A stretch of 64,000 nucleotides of DNA from Trichoplax sp. H2 (Eukaryota > Placozoa > Uniplacotomia > Trichoplacea). The position numbers were made by a program, and so were the translations under genes. Positions 13,701 through 26,000 of the stretch are shown piece by piece. The notes under the pieces are model-generated. The model had not been told where the DNA came from and searched no databases. It saw only the letters and a program-made list of their open reading frames with translations. Position 1 is the first letter of the stretch. Every line of letters starts with the position of its first letter. The DNA lies in contig NOWV01000023.1 of assembly GCA_003344405.1 (NCBI GenBank), forward strand, positions 558,001 to 622,000, read 5' to 3'.

Positions 13701-16700
13701 ATGATATCGTTCTATTCTCAATGATACTAAAATAGCTTAATATTTATTAATTTTGCTTGCGATTAATGCCATTAATATCTGTTATTCAGGCCCTGACTGT
13801 ATTTGTCAATGCTGCGGCGTTTCAATCTAATTTAGCTAAAATTTTGAAGCAATTTTGTTCCGATCCGTGCTCAACTGTCAGAAAGACGATTGCATGCAGC
13901 TTTCACGAGGTAGTGAATTAGTTTTTAATCTTTCATGAGAGTCATCCACGCTAATAAGACAACATTATGCCTAAATTTAGGTTGCCAAGATATTAGAAGA
14001 TGAAGCATCATCACTTTATTATAATTTGGTAGAGTTATTACAAGACCAGGACACTGAGGTATAGTTTGTAATTGATTGAAGGAGGATTATCAATGATCTC
14101 CAAGACGATATATTATCCATCTGCTGCTACAGTATACTTTCCTTTCTGTGTGCTTTTATTGAGTATACTGCTATCGCAAATCAATATAAAAATTTACAAA
14201 GCCAGCTAAACTTTACGTAAGACATATGATATTCTTATAGTCAAATGTTACGGTGAACAACTCAGTTTATTTTGCTGTAATTGCCGATAAGCTAAGCTTC
14301 AGATTAGATGTAATCGAGTTGTATGTAGTGTTCCAGGATTAGAATTAATTTTTTGTATTAGCTGCTGTAGTTTGAATATTAACATTTAAGTTACGGCAAC
14401 TATTCCTTACTAATACTGTTCTTTAATTAAATATTGAAATATCAACCATGCTTATAACCTATGGTGAGGATGCATTTGCTGTCTTGCTGCATGTTACAGT
14501 GTTGCCTATTAAATCATCCAATCAATAAAATCAGAGAATTAGTTTACTATTTTCGGCATTAACATTAACATAATAAGATGTCGGCAAAATATAACGGGTG
14601 CTATAACCCTTGCTAATTTTGTTAATCTTCTAATCTCGCTAATCAGATATAAATGCAATTACAGACAATATAAATTAATGCTTTTACAAAGTGACATTCA
14701 ATGCGTATACTGCATTTGTCTTTGATCCTTAATTGAATTGTATGACAAAGATCTACATTTTAGTAAACATATTCGTATGACATCGTAATAAAACAACTCC
14801 TTTATAGCCACTATTATCACAATAAGTTTACTCTAACCTGTACTAGACGAAATAGTTTATTACGTATAAATTTATCGCTGAAATACTGTAGTATGACTTA
14901 TATGACCTATTTTACTGCGTAGCTTTCGCAGGCTGTCTTTTCCCTCAATGGCTCTGGCCTTTACAGTCCTTTCCGAGTATATGTTCACAAACACGCTTAT
15001 GGAGTGCACTTTCTTGTCAATTCCTTGTAAAACACAATCTTTCCTTGTGATAATCTTCTTCAATTAGCTTCTGCATCTAGTCTGCTTCATTATCCAGGTC
15101 CAGGAACCCAGGCCCGGTTTGATTGTAATCTCTTATCGTAGATCTCAACCTTTAGATACCATTACTTCCCGGTCCGTATACTTAATTCCACTATCGTTAA
15201 CACCACCTAGCCTATCTTAGCAGATGCCGTTATCTTACTATTTCATGCTCTCAAGACCCCTAGCTTATAGCAGGTCTTTTTCTTACAGAATTACACTGTA
15301 GTAATAACATAATGGTAATAACGCACTACCGCCTAAATATCAGACATTTTCCGATAAAAGCAAATACATAATTAGATAGACACACAGTCTAGCAATGCAG
15401 TAGACCGTTACTATCAACTATGATAGGCCTACAGTACCTATTTTAATCATTGCATAATTAAATTCTGTTTCCATAGGTATTACGTTGCCTCATTCCTCAC
15501 CTTGATCAAAGCATAAGAAGCGTAGTAAAAAATTCAACTGACAAGGTATAAATACGAATATAACAGAGAGACAACATGTATCTCATATACAAAGCTATTT
15601 TCTAATGAAAGGTCGATATAATTTGAAAATTGTTACAGAACATAACAAATCTACTTTTGGCACTATCTATCTGTGAACGAACTGTAATTGCTTCTTGTAA
15701 ATGGCGACTTCATTGCGAATTACTAACAAGTTATCAGTGCCTAAGTAAAATTGCAACGTCTGAACAAATCTTTTCTCAATTTGTTCCGCATCTGTTCAAG
15801 CTATTAAGCTTTGCTGTAAGTCTATATATATAGTGTTTATTCGAGTTCACTTTCTTTCATATTAAATATTGATTCAGTAACTTATGGCAGTGTACAATAT
15901 ACTAGTCAAAATTTTTAGGAACAAGCTCTCTAAATTCGTTTGTAATGTATTAATTTCATCTAATAAATAGTCCAGAGAAAAAGTAAGGAAAGAACAATCT
16001 AATGATGAAATTAAAGAACCTATAAAAAATCAGGTAGAGTAAATAGCATTAAATTGATAATTGATAAATACTTTCAGTACTGATAGAATAAACGAGTATA
16101 AATGAAATGATTTATATCTGCCAGGAATACACTATAAATTCTGGTATATTCTAAGTGCAATTCCAATTATTGAAATTACCAAAATGCCATCATAAACATT
16201 CATTAACCGATTGATGAATATATTATACATTATTGCGTCGGCTACCTACTGAACTATTATCTAATAGTAGATTAAGCAATTGTAATGAAATAGTAAATTG
16301 AAGATAAATGAATCAGATAAACCGCAATTTAAAATATTTCTGGTTGCTGCATTTATTTACCTATGTTGTGTTTGAAACTGCTTCTGCAACAATTTTAGTA
16401 TGTTATCCCAGTTAAGTTAGCCGCTGCAAGAACTCTTTGCGTATTTCTACGCTACAATACTAAAGCTGATCAAAAGAAGGAAATTTGTCAACGATTAGTT
16501 GATGGTAAAGCAATTTTAAATTTCTTATAGGCAGAATTTAATGCAAATGAAGAATTCTCTATGTCAATGATGTCTGTAATTCTGTTCAAGACCATAGTCC
16601 TGACTTGAGAATCTTTTTTTAATATTAATTGACTAGACTATGGAAAAAGTGATAGCTACTTGAATCGATCTCTCTTTGTGGATATTTCTAAGATTGTTTT

Positions 16701-19250
16701 GGAAGTCTTTTCTCAAAAATATTTCAAGGATAATTTTATCGATGTTATCTTCCAATTAATGTCCGTAAGTGGGAATAATGTACATTAAATTAGTGGCCAA
16801 TCATGTTGATACTGTACAAGCAAAATCGTGTATCATTTATTGCAATTTTGTATTTTAATTTTGACACCATCGATATTAATGATTCTTTATGTCAATATAG
16901 GATCCTGTTGCCAATGTCAAATTGAAAATTTGCCCTATGTTAGCTAGCTTAAAATCAATTATGAAAATTCCTACTGACCACGTACTTATGAAGCAGCTGG
17001 AAGCATGTGTACTTAAAATGCTATCCAGTGAACGTGACAAAGATGTTTCAGAATCGCTGCGGAAGGTGATAGCCCTATGTACTCGTTAGTTATAATTTAA
17101 TTTTAAATGGCATCAGAAAGTTAAAGTGCAATCTTTGTATTCCCGATATTTAGGCTGTTTCGGAAATGGATAAAGTCCAAATTACCTTACAGACAGTGAG
17201 CTTAAGTTTTACCAGAAATGAAATGATCTTCATTTATAGTATATTATACTGTTTCTACTTTACTAGTCTTGATCAATAAACTCTATGTTATAATTTGATA
17301 TTTAAGTTTTATTTATCGCATGTTATTCACGTATAAATCTTAAAAATACTCTAAATATTCTTTTTTCTTAGTATTTAACAGATCATATATATTTATACTA
17401 CGCCATATCGTGAATTACTTTTAATATTCACATATTTATTATTTCAATAATTCACAAGTTTACTCTAAAAAATTTTATAAATGGTAATTAAAACGATTAT
17501 TAAAGGCTAAAAGCGTAACTCGAGCTGATTTTCTGCTGAGTATATCGAAGATTTCACGCATCTTATTCTCTATCAATTCTTAATAATTTATTGTCTTTTT
17601 GGTTAAAGTAACAATTGAAAAAAGTTTTATATCCATAATTTATACCTATAAATCTTCACTTCTTGCTATAGTCGAGCTCTCTATCACACGTCAAGCAAAA
17701 TGTAAAGGATAAAGAGAAAGAAGACGAAGAAAGACGAATTCTTTTGCAAGTACGTTTGCCAGTAATCCTTATAATGCTTTAAATTTGAATGATCTAGTAT
17801 AAGCTTGCTTGTATAAATAAGGCGGCTATAGTAATTAACATTCATGAAGCAAAGTTTTATAATCTACCAGTATCTTGCTCTGAGGTCTTATAATTAACAA
17901 TTAGTAGTAATGATAACAAGTCCAATGATCAGATTCAAATTAATTTAAAACTTTAAATTATACCAATAGGAAAAGGAAGAAGAAGCAAAAGTTAAATTAG
18001 CAACCAAGCCAAAGAAAACGAATTCGAGTAAAAAACATAGTAAGCGACTAAAATATTAAATTCAATTTGGATGACATGAATTGCATTTGCAGTAGTCGAT
18101 GCCGACACTGAATATCGACAGCTGCATCAGAAGATAAGAAAATCATGCTCTCGCTCTCCATTATAACTTTAAATATTAATAGGCAACTATTTGTATACAC
18201 TAGATAATGAAAAAATTAGCTTAAAAAAGGAAAATAATACGACGAAGCGGCCATCAATAGGAGTAGCTTCTTCAATTTCAAGTCGGCCTACAAGTAAGTT
18301 ATATCATATACCACATATATTTTGGAAATAGGAGCCATAGTATTGTTTCTTTCCATCATTATTGATTATATTTTTATATCTATTTAGAAGTAGCATGCAT
18401 AAAATTGTTTATATATAAATGCATGCAGCATCTCGATAAGGCTGTAATATCATTAGAACTAGTAAATTAGATAGAAAGCAGTTTTTGAACTCTAATTTAT
18501 TACATAGAGGTTTGATATTGAATAGATGGGAAAGATTAGGATTATTATGGTGTTGAATATATTTAAAAAAATTTTAATCGAGATGGATAAGTTATGATAT
18601 TTGACTTCCGTTTTGATTTAGCCTTGGGTGTGTCTTCTAGCAGTCAATCTTCCATTAATCACAATCACAAATCGACGCAAGCTGTAAAACTACCGCCTGC
18701 ACAAAAAGATTCTGTTACGGCTCAATCACGAAGTAAATTTCAAGTTACTAACGTTCAATCTGAAATTCGAAAGCAAAGAAGTAATAGTACACCACCACTT
18801 AATAGTCCTGGTTCATCGACTAGCAGCACTGGTACAAAATATCCAGGTAATATAGATATCAAAACGATTTAAAGTAATGTCATTGAATATGTGTTACATG
18901 TTTAAGGCTATAGTTATAATTCTTCTCTGCATTCTAAAATAAGGTGCTCGAAACAGTGTCTCCAAGAGCAAATCTTCAACGCAGTCGCTTAAGAGGTAAA
19001 GCCGTTATTAAGATCAAGATGGGAGATATTGTTATTTGCTGTTGAACTTGACAGATCGAAAAATGCATAATTTAAAATTCTGATTAAAATGGAAAAAACA
19101 CTATTTCATTTATAGTAATAATAGTGAATTGTAATGTATGAAATAGTTACCTAATTGTAAGCGTACTAACGATTTTGTTTACCTTACATCCATTAATTTA
19201 GCACAACATCTACAATGAAAAAATCAAATTCTACAACGGCCAAGCGTTAA
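4712..19250 (+). CDS. PPP4R4: Protein phosphatase 4 regulatory subunit 4 (HEAT-repeat scaffold)
   Basis: PPP4R4 is a HEAT-repeat regulatory partner of the PP4 catalytic subunit. Exons: 4712-4810, 5442-5515, 10855-10957, 11217-11364, 11505-11578, 11700-11806, 11920-12027, 12254-12375, 12779-12898, 13457-13644, 13790-13909, 13981-14058, 14241-14309 (tentative), 15639-15815, 16399-16504, 16637-16764, 16901-17065, 17154-17195, 17672-17749, 17970-18039, 18204-18293, 18622-18846, 18944-18995, 19202-19250. Phases chain throughout and give about 863 residues, close to the vertebrate length as I recall it. Diagnostic stretches include AEEIDSLTVDENLNDIERA in exon 2, VKSLCQDVDYEVR in exon 7, NCAYNFP in exon 10 and DPVANVKLKICP in exon 17. 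After the helical repeats the last exons encode a Lys/Glu-rich segment, then a Ser/Thr/Lys-rich basic tail ending TTAKR. The start is the first ATG in frame with exon 2. Exon 13 is the weakest join. Confidence 0.93.
6475..6900. repeat. PPP4R4: Intronic tandem repeat, about 4 units of 98-113 bp
   Basis: Inside the 5.3-kb intron between PPP4R4 exons 2 and 3. Units start near 6475, 6588, 6686 and 6795. Each carries AGTAGAAATGGATTAA-like, AATGCAAGATTAATCGATC-like and AAAGCCAAGATAATTTA-like blocks, then a second ATCGAT and a CATTTC box. The paired ATCGAT sites recur in each unit. The rest of this intron, 5516-10854, shows no exon-like frame. Confidence 0.85.
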
Positions 19251-22200
19251 GTATCTACAGGTCGTACAGATTTGTCCTCCAGCTAAAAATTTCGCCTATG
19301 CTGCGACACTTTTAATTGTGACATGGGTATTTACACTGCACTTCATTTCGAGTAGGTTATTACTCATTTATACAAAATATTAGATTATGAATAACTTTCT
19401 AATTGTTTGAAGATGAAATTAAAAGAAATGACAGATTTATACTTATACAGTATAAATTAATTGATATTAGTACTGATGCTTGCGAAATATCACGTCTTAT
19501 ATGGATAATAATAATAAACATATAAAGTTGGTCATTATAATGGATCAATTCGTAGAGAATTTTATATTCTATATATATTATCTTGACACAAAAAATAGAG
19601 TTTCCGGCTATTATAAAAGGAAAAAATCATTATTGCGGCTCTTTATGTTAATCCACTTAAGAATTATAAGAAATTTTGTTCATGTTAGACGAATATTCAT
19701 GCGATTACGATCATGAATATAGGTCTGATGTGGTAACATACGATTACTGCAAAATGTGGATACGTTATCCTCTTAGATTGTAATATGATGTAATTAAAGT
19801 TATATTCGGCAATTTTATTCTTGACAATGATAAATGTTTGCAATATGTAAGCATGATAGAGTAATGCATTAAATTGTCACTTATATTGTAATTTGAAAAT
19901 CATGATAATTAGGTTATAATAGAAATTTTATATTGCAGTTGTTTGAGAAAATCTTTTGTTGGTAAATATTATTGAAAGTATAAAAATTGAATTAGATTCG
20001 TGGAAAAATAAAACTTTATGTTAGATATAGACTGATAAACGTATTACCTATAAGAGTTATTTTGACTGTGCTTATCGATTAAAGGTAATGAAGGAGATTT
20101 TACAATCATTAATGCTAAATTAGAGGGATTGATAGAATCTGGTTAGTTTCTTTCTCTTCTAGTTTGTACCGTAATTTGATATTAACTGGAGGTAACAGAT
20201 ATGGAAAATATTGGCGTACCGTGTCCTAAAATTTATTGTAAAAATTATAACTATAGTGATTCCTACAGTAAGCATCAATGGTACGTCATATAAAAGTACT
20301 ATAGTTACTAAACTTAGTCATCTAATTCTTGACGGTAGTAGGTAACATGGTATGCCGTTGATTTGTCATCAGATTCGACAATCCAAGTGCATACAGCTTT
20401 ACAGTATAGGCCTAACATTCGGTATTGTACTTTTTGCAATACGCTTTAATACAATGTTAATAAATTATAATTAATCAATCATTCATTTTGGAAATTAAAG
20501 ACATACATAAATATTAGCGATGATGGAGATATTATATCGTCCCAAACTAATCAGTATGCCACTTAGTCCAATCAATCATATTGAAGATAATTTATGTACA
20601 TTGGAATACTAGGTCTAATAGTTATAAATTGAGAGCTTATTAATAATACGAACAATATTTCTCAGCAATAGCTGTATAATCTATTGAAACATAATAGTAT
20701 GATTTGATTCTTTGAAGCGATCTTTCTCGTTAATGCTGATATACTGTTCAATCAATCCATTAGTTGACCGGTTATGCATTTCAAGGAAATATCAATTTTA
20801 TTTACTTTGATACCATGTACAGTATTGTAATAGTATTAAGCACAGTTTATTGACAATAATTTATGTCGTTACCGTATCTATAAATAAAAGTTCTTTAATG
20901 CATTTTAGCAATACACGATCATACAGTAACTTTCTAAGAACTCTAATTAATCTTGCATTAGTATGTAGGTAAAATACTTCCTTAGGAAATTTAACCAAGG
21001 ATACAAGGAGGTTTCTAAGCTAGTGTTAAACAATAATTCTACAATTATAGAAATAACCAAAATAGTAATTAGTTACCTATTCATACAGACCTTCTACTTA
21101 ACAAAATAAGATACTCCACTATCATAATTTGATTAGCAAAAATTAATATTTTAAGTTAATGATAAATTATTTCCTTTTAGTCTATTAAATATTGCAATTT
21201 ATACTTGAAAATTTAACATGTTACACTGCTAGAATCGATACGTAGTATGATATGGAAGCCGTATTATAATAATTGATAAAATAATTGCGAACGACTATTT
21301 ATACTATAAATGTCTTAAAATCTCACGCCTAATAAACAAATGTTTTATATTCTGCCTGCTGACATTACAAAGTGTGTTGGTATAAAGACGTACTGTAAGA
21401 TACTTGTATAAGTAACCTAAAGCTAATTCGTATATAAACACAAATATTATATAATTGTATCCGAAAGTAATAATAATACATACCTTACGGAATACATTTC
21501 TGCTTTGGTCGAGAATACCATGCCGTGTAAGTTCCTCAATGTTTGAAGAATTACTTTTTATGAAGTTATTGCGCTGTGCACTGTAATTAACTATCTATGT
21601 TTCAGTCTAAAGTGATTTTACTAAAGCTATCTTACAGTAATGAATACAAATTTGATTATATATTGTTAAAATTACACATACTGTGTTGGATTTTATTTCG
21701 TATACGATACAGTGAATACTCATATCCTGTGCATCATAGACAAAAACTTGATGATCATTAATTGCCCAAAGAGGGCTAGCACTTCAACTTAATAAGTTGT
21801 TTTGACAGATTGGTGTATAGTAGCTTTAAATATATATATATATATATAAGTGCTAATATTTCTATTACATTTGTTGAATAGAGATTGAGAAAAAGGAGGG
21901 GACCATAATTTGCTTTCAAGTTGCAAGGTGATAAAATAATAGATGAAAAGGTAAAAAGTAATAGTACATATAAAAAAGCATGTATAAATAACAAGATTGG
22001 TTTATATTGTTGCAAATCCGAAATTGGTTATTTCGTATGCATATGAATTACTCATTATACAAGAAACTAACAGCAGTATAAAAAAAACACGAAATGAATG
22101 CTGCTACTTTGAGCTATGGGATCAGAAAATCTAGTTTACAATTTATTAGCTATCTTACTATACAGTAATACTTTTTCAATAGAAAAATAGTATTAATGTT

Positions 22201-23066
22201 ACACTATGGAGGTGATATACGTATTTAGTGTTTAAATATAATAAAATATCTAAACATTGCTTTTTATATTAGTGTAAGAAAATACGTTTACCTTCTTATG
22301 CTATATTCTAAAAATAATAATATTATTATTCTTCTAGAAGTACAGTATCTATACATCCTCAGAATTCCCTATATTATAGCATTATTACTTGATATACTTG
22401 TAGTTAATAGTGGTACTACATACGTAAAAGGAGAAACTACTGCTTATAAATATTTGCAAATGCCAGAAAGCAAACCGGTTAAAAATAATAGCATACAATA
22501 TTTGATATCAGTTGGTAAGAGCAATCTTCAATATTATAAAGGGACGAAAAATCAACAAGAGATCAGATACAATAATTACAGTCACGGAATAGATTGAATA
22601 TGATGATTAACTTTCTATTTTAGGTACAAGAAAAATAAGGAATGTAATTCCTGACCTACTTTTTCATGTGATAACAGGCGAATTAAATATATATAAAAAG
22701 GTTTCTTTGAGAACTAATGCTATATGATAGCAAATTTTAAAATAGAAAAAAAAATAGCTACTGCAAAGATATTGTACTTGCAATCGATAATCGTTGCAAT
22801 ATTTCGTCATATACGTAAATTGTCTCTATTAAAAGTACATGAGCTGATAACAAATTACTTACATCACTGTCATAGACACATCATTTAAAATCATAACTTC
22901 GAAGCTTTAAAGACAAATGACTTGATATTTAACTAATATGAATAAGCTTCAATTTATTTACCTATGAATACAAATGAATACGCTTACAATTGAATAACAA
23001 ATACACACATTTTAAACATTGTTTTGAAAAGAATTTCATATGACCGTCTGTGCTGTGAATTGTTCA
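19251..23066. other. Spacer between PPP4R4 and FOXN1/4 (convergent 3' ends)
   Basis: PPP4R4 (+) and the forkhead gene (-) converge here, so this holds two 3' flanks. AATAAA motifs lie at 19513-19518 on + and 22953-22958 on - (about 110 bases past the forkhead stop). A (TA)n run sits at about 21831-21848. Open frames at 19480-19716, 21776-22015 and 22298-22597 are low-complexity and have no recognisable content, so I do not call them genes. Confidence 0.6.
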
Positions 23067-25310
23067 TTATTTTGCTTGTAAATCTCCTAACGTACTAGTT
23101 CCCATCCATAGATCGTCGTCGTCACTATTAAGCTGGGCTATCAATTCCGAATTTAACCGATTTAGGCTGTTATTAAGGTAATCAGTTTTACTTTCTTCGG
23201 CTGCAATTTGATTATAAATTTCATCAGTGGCAATGGTATCGGAATCGTTGTGTGGTGAAGCTGAGCTAAGGAATAAATCTTGTCCGAAAAGCTCGCGCGC
23301 TGCCTCTTCGGCTGTCATGTTATCTTGTATATCCATTTCAACTTCAGGTACCATTTGCTGGCTATCTATGGCATATAAGCTAGGCGTCAAAGGTCTACAT
23401 TCAGTCTTGAACATATTATAGTTATTGTTGACTTGAATATCGTGACTAAATGAGCCTGGCATGGTTGCATTATGACTTGCGCCGATATAATTATGGTGTT
23501 CTGAAATTATATCATAACTAGGTATGTTGGCATAATTAATATCTTTCATTTCACCAATTTTATTATTATTATTGTTCATTCCTCTCTTATGCTCGCTCTC
23601 GTGGTCTTTACTTATTTTAACATTGTTTTCTCCTATGCTTTTATTCGAGCCACTCTTTTGCCACAAACAATCGAATAACTCTGTAATTATTGAAATAACC
23701 ATGATAAGATCCAAGCCATAATATGTTTACGGTTAAAATAATTATTAACTGGTAGAAAGTATGCTTTATGGTACTACAAAATAATTTTTTACCTGGGTAT
23801 TTCATGCTTGCTCGGATGTCGTCAGCGTACTTCTTTTGCAATTTATCTATTTCTTTCTCGATAATTTCGAGGCGATCGGGTGACATGGCCCATAGACTGC
23901 CTTTTTTGTGTGACGTTCCTTCAGGCCTTTCTTTTTTCATAAATGTTTTATTTAGAGATAAGTTATGTCTTACGGAGTTCTACAAATTTTGAACGAAAGC
24001 AATCAGAATAGACATCATCAACATCATGCTGATACTTTTTGTGGAAGATAATTTAGGTACCAATAGATTATATTAGCTCATACCTTCCATCCATCAGGTG
24101 CAGTTAGAAAGTATGGAAAGTTCTCTCTGTTAAGTAAGATAGCAAATGGAGATAATTCGTTATTGGAGATATTGGGTTACAGTACTATAAAAGCATGCCA
24201 TGGTTTCTAATTTTCATGTTAAGAGTTTATACAGTTTAAGGACACAGTAGTAATAATTACTATTGGTACTTATGCGGTGGTTGTTTAAGTAATACTTGAC
24301 TTTCTATCGCGATGTCATCAATGTGAAATGGGTAAAACAATTTGAGTTGAATTGGTCATGAACATCATCACTTACTGGATATACTTGTAAATATCGCTGA
24401 CAGGTAATTTTCCACTATTGCTATTTTTCAACGCCATCGAAATGAGGCAAGAATAGGAATACACTGGTTTTGGCCAAGGACGTTCCATATTTGATTTATT
24501 GGCATTGTTATGTCCAATTGAATCGACATCTTTAATTGGTACATTAGTGATGCAATTCTTGTTGCAATTGTTGTCATTGACATATATTTGCTGCTGGATT
24601 GGCCCTAAAGGGTTGTTTTCGTCAGTAATATTGGATGGACTTGGATTCATATTTTTCTTGGGAGTAGTGACAACGTTATCGATCGCCGCTGCTGGACTAC
24701 ATCGATCCATTTGAATTTGGTGATGCCGATTATTGATCATACCGGAATGGACAATAATTGGTTGCATGGGCATGGAACTAGTCGATACGCCTGCAACGTT
24801 GGTCATGATCGATTGTTGCATTGCTGCTGTTATCGATACTGGATGAGATACTAAGTAGGAATCTGGATTATTCATTTGGCAATTATCTACTGGAGATGGT
24901 TGTTGGTGTTGCATGGCTTGGTGAAGTTGTTGTTGTTGTTGCTGCTGCTGATCACATGTAGGATTAGAGTTATTATTAGGGATATTAAGTGAGTGAAGCC
25001 AACCTAAACTCGTTAAATCATTCGGTGATTCATAATTTGCATGCATTTGCTGATGCTGCTGTTGTTGTTGTTGTTGTTGCTGCTGCTGTTGCTGCTGATG
25101 CTGATGCTGCTGCTGATGCTGATGCTGATGCTGTTGCTGTTGCCCTTGTTGATCGAAATTTTTAGCAATACCATCGTTGGCAACTTTCAATTTTTTACTT
25201 TGTTGTCTTTTCCGTGGTGACATTACTTGATAATTGGCTGATAAGTCTTTATGCTTTTTATAATCTGCTGGATGATAGATAGCAATATTGATGATAGATG
25301 ACATAATCAA
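23067..25310 (-). CDS. Forkhead transcription factor, FOXN1/4 class, with polyglutamine tract
   Basis: A nuclear DNA-binding regulator. Exons on the minus strand: 25310-24376, 24126-24084, 23979-23793, 23680-23067; joined they give 592 residues from the first ATG. A second in-frame ATG at residue 30 (25223) is an equally plausible start. The forkhead domain is split over three exons: [19 protein letters not shown] and LPVSDIY in exon 1, [14 protein letters not shown] in exon 2, [10 protein letters not shown] (recognition helix) in exon 3, then a GSLWAMSP wing. An upstream [13 protein letters not shown] block at about residues 99-111 matches the conserved N-terminal motif of FOXN1/FOXN4 (LQSLSWLTAVDVP in human FOXN4, from memory). 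Residues 54-88 are almost all Gln and His. The C-terminal exon is Asn- and acidic-rich (DDDDLW near the end), as for an activation domain. I assign the FOXN1/4 class rather than one vertebrate gene. Confidence 0.92.
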
Positions 25311-25892
25311 GAAAAAGAAAGAAAAAATAAAAACTAATTTGAAGTCAAAAAAATGGTTGAAAAATTTGAAGCAATAATGCGTTTAACAATCCACAACTAA
25401 TGCAATGCTTGAGACCATACGTAGTGATGTTTTCACCATAAATGCTTTCAATCGCAAAGCATAAGATAAGTGCAAAATGGGTCAAGAAGAATGTTATCCC
25501 AGTTTTCAAATTGATCAATAGCTTAGGTACGAATTTTCTCCTTGTAGCGATAATATCGATGTAGAAATCAATCTAAGTCGATTTTCGATGGAAGATTGCG
25601 ATGTCGATGATAAGCAAGACTGCCGTCAAGTTGATAATTCAATGATTTACAACTGCGGAATGGCTGAGGTATGAATCAGGTTTTTAAAATTTAAATGATC
25701 CATTGTGATTGGTGGAGAATGTATATTAACGGTAACCCTACCAACAAATGATTCATTGATTATTATTGATTGTCAATGAGTCATACAGGACAGCATAAAT
25801 AGGTCCAACTCATTCTATTAATCAATAGAGAACCACGACCTAGTGTCGGTGGCCAATCAGCGTCTACAATCTTACAATGGCCAGGTATTACT

Positions 25893-26000
25893 CATCCAGT
25901 CCAGTACAGTACAGTACTGTACAGTAGACCAGACCATTAAGACCTTTAAAAGCTGTACAGTACAGTACAGTACTGTACAGTACAATACTGGACAGTCTAC
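25893..26000. repeat. TACAG/TACTG palindromic pentamer arrays
   Basis: Runs of the pentamer TACAG switch to the complementary run CTGTA across GTAC centres, for example CAGTACAGTACTGTACAGTA. Two main blocks lie at about 25896-25925 and 25954-25998. Further arrays in the same flank are near 26299-26328 and 26650-26668. Confidence 0.9.

Noticed and set aside
24499-24714. 71-codon plus-strand frame, and a similar one at 23227-23421
   Set aside because: Antisense shadows of FOXN1/4 coding exons.
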